The translations under genes and the position numbers were made by a program. Shown piece by piece: positions 12,101 through 18,562 of a DNA stretch of 24,596 nucleotides; positions within the stretch are counted from its first letter, which is position 1; each line of letters opens with the position of its first letter. The notes beneath the pieces were generated by a model. The model did no database searches, was not told where the DNA came from, and saw only the letters and a program-made list of their open reading frames with translations. Source of the stretch: Elysia marginata (taxonomy: Eukaryota; Mollusca; Gastropoda; Plakobranchidae); assembly GCA_019649035.1 (NCBI GenBank), contig BMAT01009950.1:269543-294138 (forward strand), written 5' to 3'.

Positions 12101-15100
12101 AAGGTTGTAGAAGCTTAATCTATCTAAAAGTATTGGTTTTGTATGAACGTTTTTCAAAAAATTAAAAATTAAGTCAATTTTTGTGCAATTTTTTCGCATT
12201 TCAAAGGGGACATAATAAATGGTCTATTTTGATGAAAATTAAACATCTGCTAATTAATATTCAATTGGCCCAAAACTAAATAAATGGAGAGATTGGCATC
12301 TGTTCTCGATGTTAACAACCATTTGAGGCCCCAAATTTTCAATTTGATTAAATTATAGGGCATAATTAAATGTACGTTAAGAGATAACGCTTGTCGTAAA
12401 TTTTCAACACTTGATCTAACCTTAAATGAACCATTGCTCACACACTTCTAAAACTTAATTTTCATTTATTTTGAAAGTTTGTTCAACAAACTTCTTTATT
12501 TAACAATGTTAATGTTATAGGTTAAAAAGCAGATTGTTCAAGATTTACAGACAATTTCAAACACACAACCCTCTTTGTCGTAAATAGTTATCTATGTAAG
12601 ACTGCTGCTAGATCTGGTTGAAAGCTACGCTCGATTGGGCTATAAATAGCTAAAACAGGTAGAGAATGACTATGCTACATGATAAAACCACGTGTGGGAC
12701 GGCTGGGCCAGTCTGGCCAATCAGCAAAGCGAATCTAAACCTTGTCGTAAGAGTCTTACAGAGAGTTATCCGTGTAAGATGTTGTAATAGTTATTGGTGT
12801 AATAAACCAAAGAAAGTCAGTTTATATCAAACTGAGCAGCCTGAGTAATGATTTTCTTTGTTTAAATGCCATTCAGCCTTAAAAACTGGTGGAACAGATG
12901 CAACCACCTAAGCTGTGAGCTTTAAATAGCCAATTTAAGACCCAGGTTATTACCCTGTTTGGTGTAAGAGTTATCATTGTAAGATAATTTTTCATCGCCA
13001 ATTAAAAGCTTGTTTAAGTCAAAGTACCTGCTTTTATGGCTTCAATCACGTTTTTTTACATGAACATACACAATTAAAGTGCATTTGAACCTCTTAATGT
13101 CCTTTTACACAAAAAAAGTTGTGCTTCAAATTTTTATCTTGAATCTGATCTTACACGGATAACGTTCACGACATAAATGATTCGAGAACTGGAACAATAA
13201 TTATATTTATGTGTCTGGTTTAGATTAAAATACTTTGTCTTTGCAAGTGACATCATCTAAATAGCTTTCATTTAGTTCCTGAGGGTTCTAGGGTAAAAAA
13301 TGCATTAATTTGTGTTGTAAGAGTTATCGGTTAAGACCAAATAGGTGTCTCTTTGTGTATTTCACAATGTACGAGAAAGGCATTTACTGAGCCTTAGCCT
13401 TATGAAATTGCACCCTGGTGCTTTCAACTCCTCAAAAACGAAGGAAATTGTTGTCTTGTAACTGTATACAAACAGTTTTATAGGCCTTGAATGCAACTCT
13501 ATGTTTTGTTGTAAGAGTTATCGGTGTAAGACAGCATTAAATTAAAGAACCTATTAAATAACCAGTGGGATTGAAAGGTTCTGAGTGTTAAATCTTTACA
13601 AGCAATGCAATCGACCATTTTCATCTTCTTTAACTAGGTGATTTTTTAAAAATAATGCAGCAAGGCGATTTCAAAAGGTTCAGTTACATTCTCTTTATTA
13701 CACGGATAACCTTTACAACACAAATCAACCATAAAAATTGTAAATAATTAAAATTTTCCTCAAAACTTGTTTTGGTTTGCTTTTAAAACACCTCAAACAT
13801 GATATGCAGGCCAATATTCATTCCCTGGATTTCTAAATATGGAAATATTGTTATGTTTGTTGTGTAAGAGTTATTGTGTAAGTAAGATTTCTGAGTGTCG
13901 CAATTTAACACCTTAGTATGCCATTCATGNNNNNNNNNNNNNNNNNNNNNNNNNNNNNNNNNNNNNNNNNNNNNNNNNNNNNNNNNNNNNNNNNNNNNNN
14001 NNNNNNNNNNNNNNNNNNNNNNNNNNNNNNNNNNNNNNNNNNNNNNNNNNNNNNNNNNNNNNNNNNNNNNNNNNNNNNNNNNNNNAAAAAAAAAACATCC
14101 AAAAGATAAAACCTGCCTTATTGGTGAAGCTTGCTCTTTTTCTAAATTACTCAGAACCAAACACGGTTTAAAACAGAATGTAACTGAGAAAACTTACCCT
14201 TTCAAAACTGTTCTTTGAAGGCAGATACTCTAAAATCACAATCCTACCAGAATCTGAACCAGCCACCACATAATCTGAAAAAATAAATTTTCCAGAAATT
14301 TTAAAAGGAATTTGAGAACGTTAACAGCACATATATGAAATATATATGTATTTACTCCATTTGATAAATATTTCTTATCATCACAGGCTGGTGTAGAAAT
14401 AGATAAGGATGAAGAACCAATCTTCTACATGATTAGTTAGGCATGAACTGTAGTTCTACTCTAGTCATTCCAATATTTTGGCTGTATTTCAAAAATTTCA
14501 GTATAGTGCTCAAATTGCTGGATCTACCACAAAAACAACTCTATAAAGTGTTTTTAAAATGTAAGAGTTATTGTTATAATAAAAAACGTTTTAATAGCGC
14601 AGTTTTCTTTTGTAGCTCGAAGCGCTTTACATTAAGATTGGCAAAAAAAGAAAACAAAAACTTTAAAAACTATTGCAAAATCAATTACAACACTGTTAGG
14701 TATAGCCTCGAAACTACCCAGTCCTTGGTTTGATTATTTATAATTAAGGATTAACTTTCGCCCCGTTGACTTGTCATAAATCATCATTGCGGATCAGAGG
14801 GCCAAGGATGAGGAAGATTTACATCACTGGGTAGTTTAATTTAAAAAGCCCAACAAATTCTCAGCAATGAATAGTGTAAAATCAGTTAAAAACTTGTAAA
14901 AGAGCTGATCAATTCCCCCCCAAAAATCATGCACATTCTTAAGGTGGGTGTATATAAAGCTCTAAAGAAAAACACTACCTTTGGTTCCACCAGTGAGACG
15001 GAAAGGCATTAGGGATCGAACAACTCCAAAGACCTCGGTTGAGAGCACTGGAAATATTTTGCCAGTATTTGGGTCATGGCGAAAGAGCTCAAGAACTTTG

Positions 15101-15204
15101 CCTCTGCTCACAACAATTTCCTGCAATTTTGAGCCTGAGAAGTTCCCATGAATGGCAGCCACGATTCCCTGAGACCTCTGCAGTGTGAGGTTATACAGGT
15201 ACAT
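20..15204 (-). CDS. SF3B3: SF3B3 (splicing factor 3b subunit 3), N-terminal 443 codons, 11 coding exons, partial
   Basis: SF3B3 (SF3b130/SAP130) is a scaffold of the SF3b complex in the nuclear U2 snRNP, where it supports branch-site recognition together with SF3B1 and SF3B5. Family knowledge: it is about 1217 residues in human and built of three beta-propellers, related to DDB1/CPSF1. Seen here: eleven minus-strand exons, 15204..14979, 14274..14198, 11910..11817, 10509..10337, 10037..9896, 8308..8196, 6425..6363, 3749..3675, 3317..3214, 2576..2411 and 115..20. All are bounded by GT/AG and all junction phases agree; the total is 1329 nt. The product reads as one collinear SF3B3 N terminus, starting [10 protein letters not shown] and passing through [47 protein letters not shown] and ANEDTPQLY to RVLRHGLE. 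It covers the first propeller (MMS1_N-type region). No stop or frameshift was found, so the gene looks intact; the C-terminal two thirds is off the left edge. Confidence 0.97.
353..1457. mobile_element. TIR DNA transposon, non-autonomous, CAGGGATGC family, copy 1
   Basis: CAGGGATGCAAG at 353-364 is mirrored perfectly by CTTGCATCCCTG at 1446-1457. The 6-bp direct repeat GGTTAT flanks both ends (347-352 and 1458-1463), as expected of a target-site duplication. No coding frame of note lies inside the 1.1 kb; the middle (about 640-1010) is dense in CTAGATCTAGAT motifs and the right end is rich in CCGAT/CCGTAT segments. It sits in the SF3B3 intron before coding exon 11. The CAGGG ends suggest hAT, but 6 bp is short for hAT, so the superfamily is open. 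Confidence 0.75.
1598..2347 (-). mobile_element. Mariner-like TIR element with a degraded ORF
   Basis: The left end CAGGGGCTGTCCAAAA (from 1600), continuing with A-rich then GAGAAAA, is mirrored at 2317-2346. There the reverse complement reads GGGGGCTGCCAAAACG followed by GAGAAAA, about 27 of 31 positions alike. A TA dinucleotide flanks each side (1596-1597 and 2348-2349), compatible with Tc1/mariner. Inside, a minus-strand frame (2083-1793) contains [14 protein letters not shown], which resembles the recognition helix of a mariner/pogo helix-turn-helix. The rest of a transposase, including any DDE residues, is absent. The element is probably a deleted derivative. Confidence 0.55.
2411..2576 (-). 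CDS. SF3B3: SF3B3 coding exon 10
   Basis: The exon is 166 nt. It completes His and encodes 55 residues, [16 protein letters not shown] through [18 protein letters not shown] to [14 protein letters not shown]. The acceptor is GTTTCAG, ending at 2577; the donor is GTATAA at 2410. The acidic loop reads DDDGERM where vertebrates have a longer acidic run, a plausible lineage difference in a loop. Confidence 0.95.
2963..3106. mobile_element. Pogo/Tigger-like miniature element
   Basis: CAGTGGAACCCC (2963-2974) is mirrored by GGGGTTTCACTG (3095-3106), 11 of 12 bases alike. It is preceded by TA at 2961-2962; the right flank is CA, so one target dinucleotide would be mutated. The element is 144 bp and non-coding. 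Ends starting CAGTGGAACC are typical of pogo/Tigger relatives. It lies in the 637-bp intron between coding exons 9 and 10; nothing else was recognised in that intron. Confidence 0.5.
3214..3317 (-). CDS. SF3B3: SF3B3 coding exon 9
   Basis: The exon is 104 nt: 34 codons ([17 protein letters not shown], then [17 protein letters not shown]) plus two bases of a His codon. The acceptor is AATTCAG, ending at 3318; the donor is GTAAGT at 3213. Confidence 0.95.
3675..3749 (-). CDS. SF3B3: SF3B3 coding exon 8
   Basis: The exon is 75 nt and 25 codons: [16 protein letters not shown] then ITLETDEDM. The acceptor is TTTGCAG, ending at 3750; the donor is GTTTGT at 3674. It starts and ends in phase 0. The residues are near-identical to the animal family over the whole exon. 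Confidence 0.95.
3989..5377. mobile_element. TIR DNA transposon, non-autonomous, CAGGGATGC family, copy 2
   Basis: CAGGGATGCC (3989-3998) is mirrored perfectly by GGCATCCCTG (5368-5377). The flanks ATAATA (3983-3988) and ATAACT (5378-5383) agree at four of six positions, an eroded target duplication. The interior is non-coding. It has CTAGATCTAG clusters at about 4745-4855 and a right end (about 5215-5365) made of repeated CCGTATTTT/TACGGA segments. It lies in the intron between coding exons 7 and 8. Confidence 0.65.
5755..6326 (+). pseudogene. LINE reverse transcriptase remnant with the active-site box deleted
   Basis: Fragments in more than one frame read like the C-terminal half of a non-LTR reverse transcriptase: [51 protein letters not shown], then [17 protein letters not shown] and [20 protein letters not shown]. 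Stop codons and a frameshift break it. The segments expected between KRG and MEGVKVGG, and between VGG and MGLQL, are missing; the second would hold the YADD catalytic box. It runs antisense to SF3B3, just downstream of the donor of coding exon 7. Confidence 0.8.
6363..6425 (-). CDS. SF3B3: SF3B3 coding exon 7 (63 nt)
   Basis: The exon is 21 codons, [21 protein letters not shown] in two stretches ([10 protein letters not shown] and [11 protein letters not shown]). It has AATAG at the acceptor (ending 6426) and donor GTAGGT at 6362. It falls exactly between RRR and SMFFF of the SF3B3 family, and its phase fits both neighbours. The first residue is Cys where the human protein has Asn, as I recall it. 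A decayed LINE fragment ends only about 36 bp downstream of the donor. Confidence 0.93.
6570..7161. mobile_element. Possible miniature element bounded by a 13-bp inverted repeat
   Basis: AACTCTCTTCCTT (6570-6582) is repeated perfectly inverted at 7149-7161. The 592-bp interior is non-coding, with A-rich runs at 6802-6840, a perfect 12-bp palindrome GATGACGTCATC (7117-7128), and no frame of interest. I see no convincing target duplication. The arms are purine/pyrimidine-biased, so chance is possible. It is intronic, between coding exons 6 and 7. Confidence 0.3.
7162..8195. other. Intron sequence, nothing recognised
   Basis: This is the rest of the intron between coding exons 6 and 7. It is AT-rich, with no transposon ends, RNA gene or plausible exon that I can identify. 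Confidence 0.6.
8196..8308 (-). CDS. SF3B3: SF3B3 coding exon 6
   Basis: The exon is 113 nt. It completes Val and encodes [18 protein letters not shown], then [19 protein letters not shown]. The acceptor is TTTGCAG, ending at 8309; the donor is GTAAG at 8195. It ends in phase 0 after RRR, which calls for the short 63-nt exon at 6363-6425 next. Confidence 0.95.
8309..9895. other. Intron with a weak candidate inverted-repeat element
   Basis: This is the intron between coding exons 5 and 6. CTTAAGCTACCCCTAAA (8752-8768) is partly mirrored by TTTAGGGG at 9500-9507 and CTTAAG at 9521-9526, with ten extra bases in the right arm. This could bound an old element of about 775 bp; the minus-strand frame at 9340-9050 is inside it and resembles nothing I know. 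Confidence 0.25.
9896..10037 (-). CDS. SF3B3: SF3B3 coding exon 5
   Basis: The exon is 142 nt and encodes 47 residues ([16 protein letters not shown], then [14 protein letters not shown], to EEHANFLIS) plus one base of the next Val codon. The acceptor is CTTTCAG, ending at 10038; the donor is GTTTGT at 9895. The intron before it (10038-10336) is the shortest in the window, at 299 bp. Confidence 0.95.
10337..10509 (-). CDS. SF3B3: SF3B3 coding exon 4
   Basis: The exon is 173 nt. It completes Gly and encodes 57 residues from [14 protein letters not shown] through [16 protein letters not shown] to [15 protein letters not shown]. The acceptor is TTTTTAG, ending at 10510; the donor is GTTTGT at 10336, weaker than the GTAAG donors elsewhere in the gene. 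It ends in phase 0. Confidence 0.95.
10510..11816. other. Intron sequence, nothing recognised
   Basis: This is the 1307-bp intron between coding exons 3 and 4. It is AT-rich with an A13/T9 run near 11477-11498. TGACCTTGACC near 11434 resembles a nuclear-receptor half-site but is unsupported. No element ends or exons were recognised. Confidence 0.6.
11817..11910 (-). CDS. SF3B3: SF3B3 coding exon 3
   Basis: The exon is 94 nt, encoding [17 protein letters not shown], then [14 protein letters not shown], plus one base of a Gly codon. The acceptor is CATCAG at 11916-11911 and the donor is GTAAGT at 11816. The intron before it (11911-14197, about 2.29 kb) contains the recurring GTAAGAGTTATC motifs and the assembly gap. 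Confidence 0.95.
12372..13888. repeat. Recurring GTAAGAGTTATC motif series, about 190-bp spacing
   Basis: A core close to GTTGTAAGAGTTATC plus CGTGTAAGA recurs at about 12575-12603, 12742-12805 (three adjacent partial copies), 12961-12985, 13147-13173 (inverted), 13312-13337, 13508-13533, 13694-13720 (inverted) and 13857-13887. A weak relative is at 12372-12400. Another partial copy, GTAAGAGTTATTG, lies in the next intron at 14561-14573. The centres are 160-205 bp apart. By eye, the spacers between motifs show no similarity to each other, so this is not a simple satellite. All copies lie in the intron between coding exons 2 and 3 except the last. Confidence 0.65.
13930..14085. other. Assembly gap (156 N)
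   Basis: This is a run of 156 undetermined bases, followed by an A10 run at 14086-14095. It follows the last motif copy of the intronic series. The true length and content are unknown, and more motif copies could be hidden here. Confidence 1.
14198..14274 (-). CDS. SF3B3: SF3B3 coding exon 2
   Basis: The exon is 77 nt. It completes the split Asp codon and encodes [16 protein letters not shown] followed by LPSKNSFER. The acceptor is TTTCAG at 14280-14275 and the donor is GTAAG at 14197. The segment matches the SF3B3 stretch that follows TGGTK in animals. It ends in phase 0. Confidence 0.95.
14711..14837. repeat. Small foldback element, 127 bp
   Basis: AAACTACCCAGT (14711-14722) is perfectly inverted at 14826-14837. 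Directly inside it, TCCTTGG (14723-14729) is inverted as CCAAGGA at 14802-14808. The transcript of either strand would form a stem of up to 19 pairs with an internal bulge. No coding content was seen and no clear target duplication. It is probably a miniature element in the intron after coding exon 1. Confidence 0.5.
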
Positions 15205-15215
15205 GGTGGCAAGAT
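14979..15215 (-). CDS. SF3B3: SF3B3 coding exon 1 with 11 nt of 5' UTR
   Basis: The ATG is at 15204-15202 in a textbook Kozak context (GCCACCATG). The exon opens after an AG at 15217-15216, preceded by a T-rich tract, so a non-coding exon must exist upstream. It encodes 75 residues ([10 protein letters not shown] to TGGTK) plus the first base of an Asp codon. The donor is GTAGTG at 14978. An upstream in-frame ATG at 15249 would require reading through the acceptor tract, so 15204 is the preferred start. This is the first blade of the N-terminal propeller. Confidence 0.95.
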
Positions 15216-15303
15216 CTATGAGGAAAATAAAGCAGTAAAAAGAATTCATTGATCATTCAGTATTTAAAATTTAAATAGAAATAAGTTCTTTAGATGATTT
15301 AAT

Positions 15304-15751
15304 AACAATCAAAGCATTGTACTGTAGAGATGAGATCTAATTAGCTGCGACTCACGCTATAGGTACTGCCTGGTGGTGTCCATGTATTGAATAAAATATT
15401 TTAAATGAGTTTATAAATTTGTCCCAAAAACTATGAAATGCAATTTGAAAATATGAAACTATCATCAAGAACAACAAAGGGGGAAGTGGAGAGGGGATAA
15501 AGTTGAACTCCAATACCCATTCTTTAACAATCAAAGCATTGTACTGTAGAGATGAGATCTAATTATTTAGCTGCAACTCACGCTATAGGTACTGCCTGGT
15601 GGTGTCCATGTACTGAATAAAATGTTTTAAATGAGTTTATAAATTTGTCCCAAAAACTATGAAATGCAATTTGAAGATACAAAATTATCATCAAGAACAA
15701 CAAAGGGGGAAGTGGGGAGGGGATAAAGTTGAACTCCAACACCCATTCTTT
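15304..15751. repeat. Tandem duplication, 222-bp unit, two copies
   Basis: Copy 1 (15304-15525) and copy 2 (15526-15751) abut exactly, both opening AACAATCAAAGCATTGTACT and closing at CCCATTCTTT. They differ by roughly nine substitutions, four of them clustered near 15450, and a 4-bp ATTT insertion in copy 2, so they are about 96 percent alike. It lies about 90 bp upstream of the acceptor of SF3B3 coding exon 1, in the 5' UTR intron. No coding sense was recognised. Confidence 0.9.
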
Positions 15752-16205
15752 GTCCAAATCTAGAGTTACTTCTCTTTAACCCTTTAGTTTTAGCCGCGCA
15801 GCCTTAAGTATTACTCACCAGTTTAAAAGTAAAAACCCCACTAAAAATTCAGAGGTCAGGGGAGCACCTTTGATTTATTTTTAAACTTTAAATTTGAGTT
15901 GTAATGACAAGGGATTCCTTAGTTTACACAGGTTCAAGGGATTAAAGAAGACATAGGGTGAAAAACTTCTATTTCAAAAATAAATATCTCTACAATTATC
16001 AATTTTTGAAGATTAATGCTAACAGTTTTGTCACACTGTGTGTTTCAAAGTCAATCAGAAACACAGTGCACAACAACAAAGATTACTGACGAAGTGAAGG
16101 GTAATAAAGAGTGGTTTCTCATGAAAATAAATAGTCGCACCACAGTGAGGAAATCTTGCTGATCTGACTATTTTTAAGTTTAACAGCCAGTGAAATAATT
16201 TTGCC
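15752..16205. other. Upstream non-coding sequence
   Basis: This is 5' UTR intron or intergenic DNA. TTAACCCTTTAG (15777-15788) and CAAGGGATTAA (about 15936-15946) form an imperfect inverted pair with TTAA edges, possibly an older relative of the element at 16210. Confidence is too low to call it separately. Confidence 0.3.
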
Positions 16206-16209
16206 TTAA

Positions 16210-16519
16210 CCCCTTCGTGACGTAGGTGATATGTGTCTATGCAGTGATGCAGCCCGCCCTTACTGAAGGCTGTTTTCTTATAAGAAGAGTCGATTTATAA
16301 GGTAAAAATATCAATAAATTCAAATTTCTAAGTAACTTTAGCATAGGCTTTGACGATTTTTCACTACTCTATCGATTATCATGACGTACGCTGAACGTCA
16401 TGTATGGCATCTTGGCACAAAAAGCATGACGTACGTCGTACGTCATGTAGGGCATCTTGTCACTGTATTTAATGAAGAAAATATGACGTAAGTCGTACGT
16501 CATGAATGGCACGAAGGGG
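16210..16519. mobile_element. piggyBac-type miniature element (TTAA target)
   Basis: CCCCTTCGTG (16210-16219) and CACGAAGGGG (16510-16519) are perfect inverted ends, each bordered by TTAA (16206-16209 and 16520-16523). A TTAA target plus CCC-initial ends is the hallmark of piggyBac elements. The 310-bp interior encodes nothing. Its right third carries three palindromes at 16381-16401, 16426-16446 and 16483-16503, each with arms ATGACGTACG or a one- to three-base variant. The first two are followed by GTANGGCATCTTG, so they form a short tandem unit. Confidence 0.75.
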
Positions 16520-16933
16520 TTAATATATATTTTTCTCTTTGTAGGTCTAAATTAAATAATTATGTAGGCCTATTGACCCATTTCTTATAAGGCCTAATAA
16601 CACAATTAAAAAAAAGAAAAAGAAATACCATTTGTTAGTTTAATAATTCTATCCAACCCAATGAAATAGTTGAATGGGTATTTTTCTATCGAACAGACAA
16701 AGTCTCTACAGAACGCAATTTTTTAAGAGCTCTATCATTGATATCTAGATCTACCTGGGTCCATTGGAATCTGCACTTTCATTTTGAAACATTTGCAGTT
16801 TTGCTACCCTGCACACTACTATTAACCTAAATATAAAGCAGAAGTTTCACAAGACAACATAAGCTTATTACTTAGTACTCTAGATCTGGGTTGTGTAGGA
16901 CTTGCGCTGACTGGTTGAATACCATGAACGGTC

Positions 16934-18562
16934 CAGAGCTGCCAACCCACCACTAGAGAAAAGTGTACAAGCCACCCCCAAAAGAAGTAATTTTCAACAA
17001 AAAGGCATATTTTTCAACCCACTGTTAAAAAACGCACCCAAAATACAAAATATAATAGAGGCGCCAACCTTGCATTCATGAGTCAAAAGTTTACAACTAC
17101 AAGCTAACTCCAAAAAGTGGAACATTTTAATTTTTGGTACTCTTGAATTCACAGAAAAAGTAAGAACTTATAAAAATAATTATGCTAAACGTTAGGGTGC
17201 CCAGTTGCTTGGTTTAAAAAAATAGCTATCTAACAGTTATATTGCTATCACACAGTATTGTAATGTGCACAATGCAAAATACCCGATAACTACTAAATGG
17301 CCTGGTCATTGTTACTGTTGATGTAGACTGTTTCATCCATATTTTACAATCAGGCTTTATGTTAATCATCTAGTGCCTGAAAATTAATACCTGGTCCCTG
17401 AAAATTTAACAAGAACATCTATTTGATTGAATGTATCTGCACCTAGTAGAAAAAAAAGAACAACAGGCCATCATAAATTAATGTGTTTAAAATTTTTAAT
17501 GAACACAGACACTGACAGTAAGATATCTTTTTCGAAAGGATTTCCACAACGGGATGTCACTCTGGGACAGCTAAGCCTAAACTTCAAATTAACAAATTCT
17601 ACATGTATCTCATTTCTAGAAATAAAGGGTCCTCTGCAGTGAGATACAATACTGACAAAATGAAGGGAATAGTAACAAAAATAACTGAGGAAATGAAGGA
17701 CAATGAGGAGTAGCTCAATTTCAAACTCAAATTAAAAGTGGCACCTCACAGCAAAATCTCTACAAACCCCTAAAAACTCTAATTGTACATAACTGTCAAT
17801 GATCATTTAACTTTATAGTCATTTGAGAAAATTCCATGTGGGTTTATGTTCAAGCTACCCGAAATTGCCTGCATTTTATATAAGACCAAACTTTCCCGTT
17901 AAATTTGCCGTTAAAGACTAGATCTAGATTTCTAGTCATAGTGTTACAGTTACTAATCTAGATTTAAATCTAGTCAAGAACGGAGTCTCTTGTACTGTAG
18001 TAGTAACAGCATCAATACTTGTTATTTTGATTTTCCGACTTGCAAGTGCCATTAGATTTATATCTAGAGTCTAGCTCACAGAGTAAACTTGACCTTTACT
18101 GACAGTGATTCAACGAGCAATATCTAGATCTTGCTACTTCGCTCGCGGTCTTCATTAGTTAGAATGTGGGGAAGAGATACAATGCCCAGTTCGCTAGAGC
18201 AAAATTCCCGGAATTCGATGAAAAACATTGTTTATAAAATTGGGAAAGAGGGCGATATCGGGATCTAGATTTCGATGTTACTAGTACTAACCGTAGAAAA
18301 ATAAAGCGGAAAAACGAAATGAAATCGATATACTGTATCGTCACGATTATCTTTGTGCGCATGTGCACAAATGTAAAACTAGCTTCCTGCTAAGGAATTC
18401 AGTACGGAAGTTAAACGTACCTGACGTACATCGCGAGTCTGATAGTGTCATAGTGGGATTATAAGACCGGAAAGTCGTATTTTTTGTACGAAAATCATAC
18501 TGGCGTATTTTGGATGAAAAAGCAAACGAAAATACGGGAAAACGTACGGGTTGGCAGTTCTG
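16934..18562. mobile_element. TIR DNA transposon, non-autonomous, CAGGGATGC-related family, copy 3
   Basis: CAGAGCTGCCAACCC (16934-16948) is mirrored by GGGTTGGCAGTTCTG (18548-18562), 14 of 15 positions. The flanks TGAACGGT (16925-16932) and TGAACCGC (18563-18570) agree at six of eight, though the left one stops one base short of the repeat. The interior is non-coding and about 1.6 kb. CTAGAT clusters lie at about 17918-17970 and 18060-18130, and a right end of CGTATTTT/GTACG segments (about 18475-18550) resembles that of copy 2. Confidence 0.6.

Noticed and set aside
12372..13888. CRISPR-like array (repeat plus unique spacers)
   Set aside because: The spacing is about 190 bp, copies are variable and some inverted, and the setting is an animal intron. 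No repeat-spacer regularity of CRISPR type.
13783..14218. Long open frames across 13783-14218 on both strands
   Set aside because: They are open only because they cross 156 undetermined bases; there is no real coding evidence.
14962..15249. SF3B3 starting at the ATG at 15249
   Set aside because: The residues before MYLYN come from a T-rich acceptor tract ending in AG at 15216; the ATG at 15204 has a Kozak context and matches the family start.
15774..15950. Second piggyBac-type element (TTAACCCTTT and AAGGGATTAA)
   Set aside because: The ends match imperfectly with a one-base offset at the TTAA; too weak to call beside the exact one at 16210.
16037..16070. microRNA-like hairpin around ACTGTGTGTTTC and GAAACACAGT
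   Set aside because: The stem is only about 10 pairs with a bulge, too short for a microRNA precursor.
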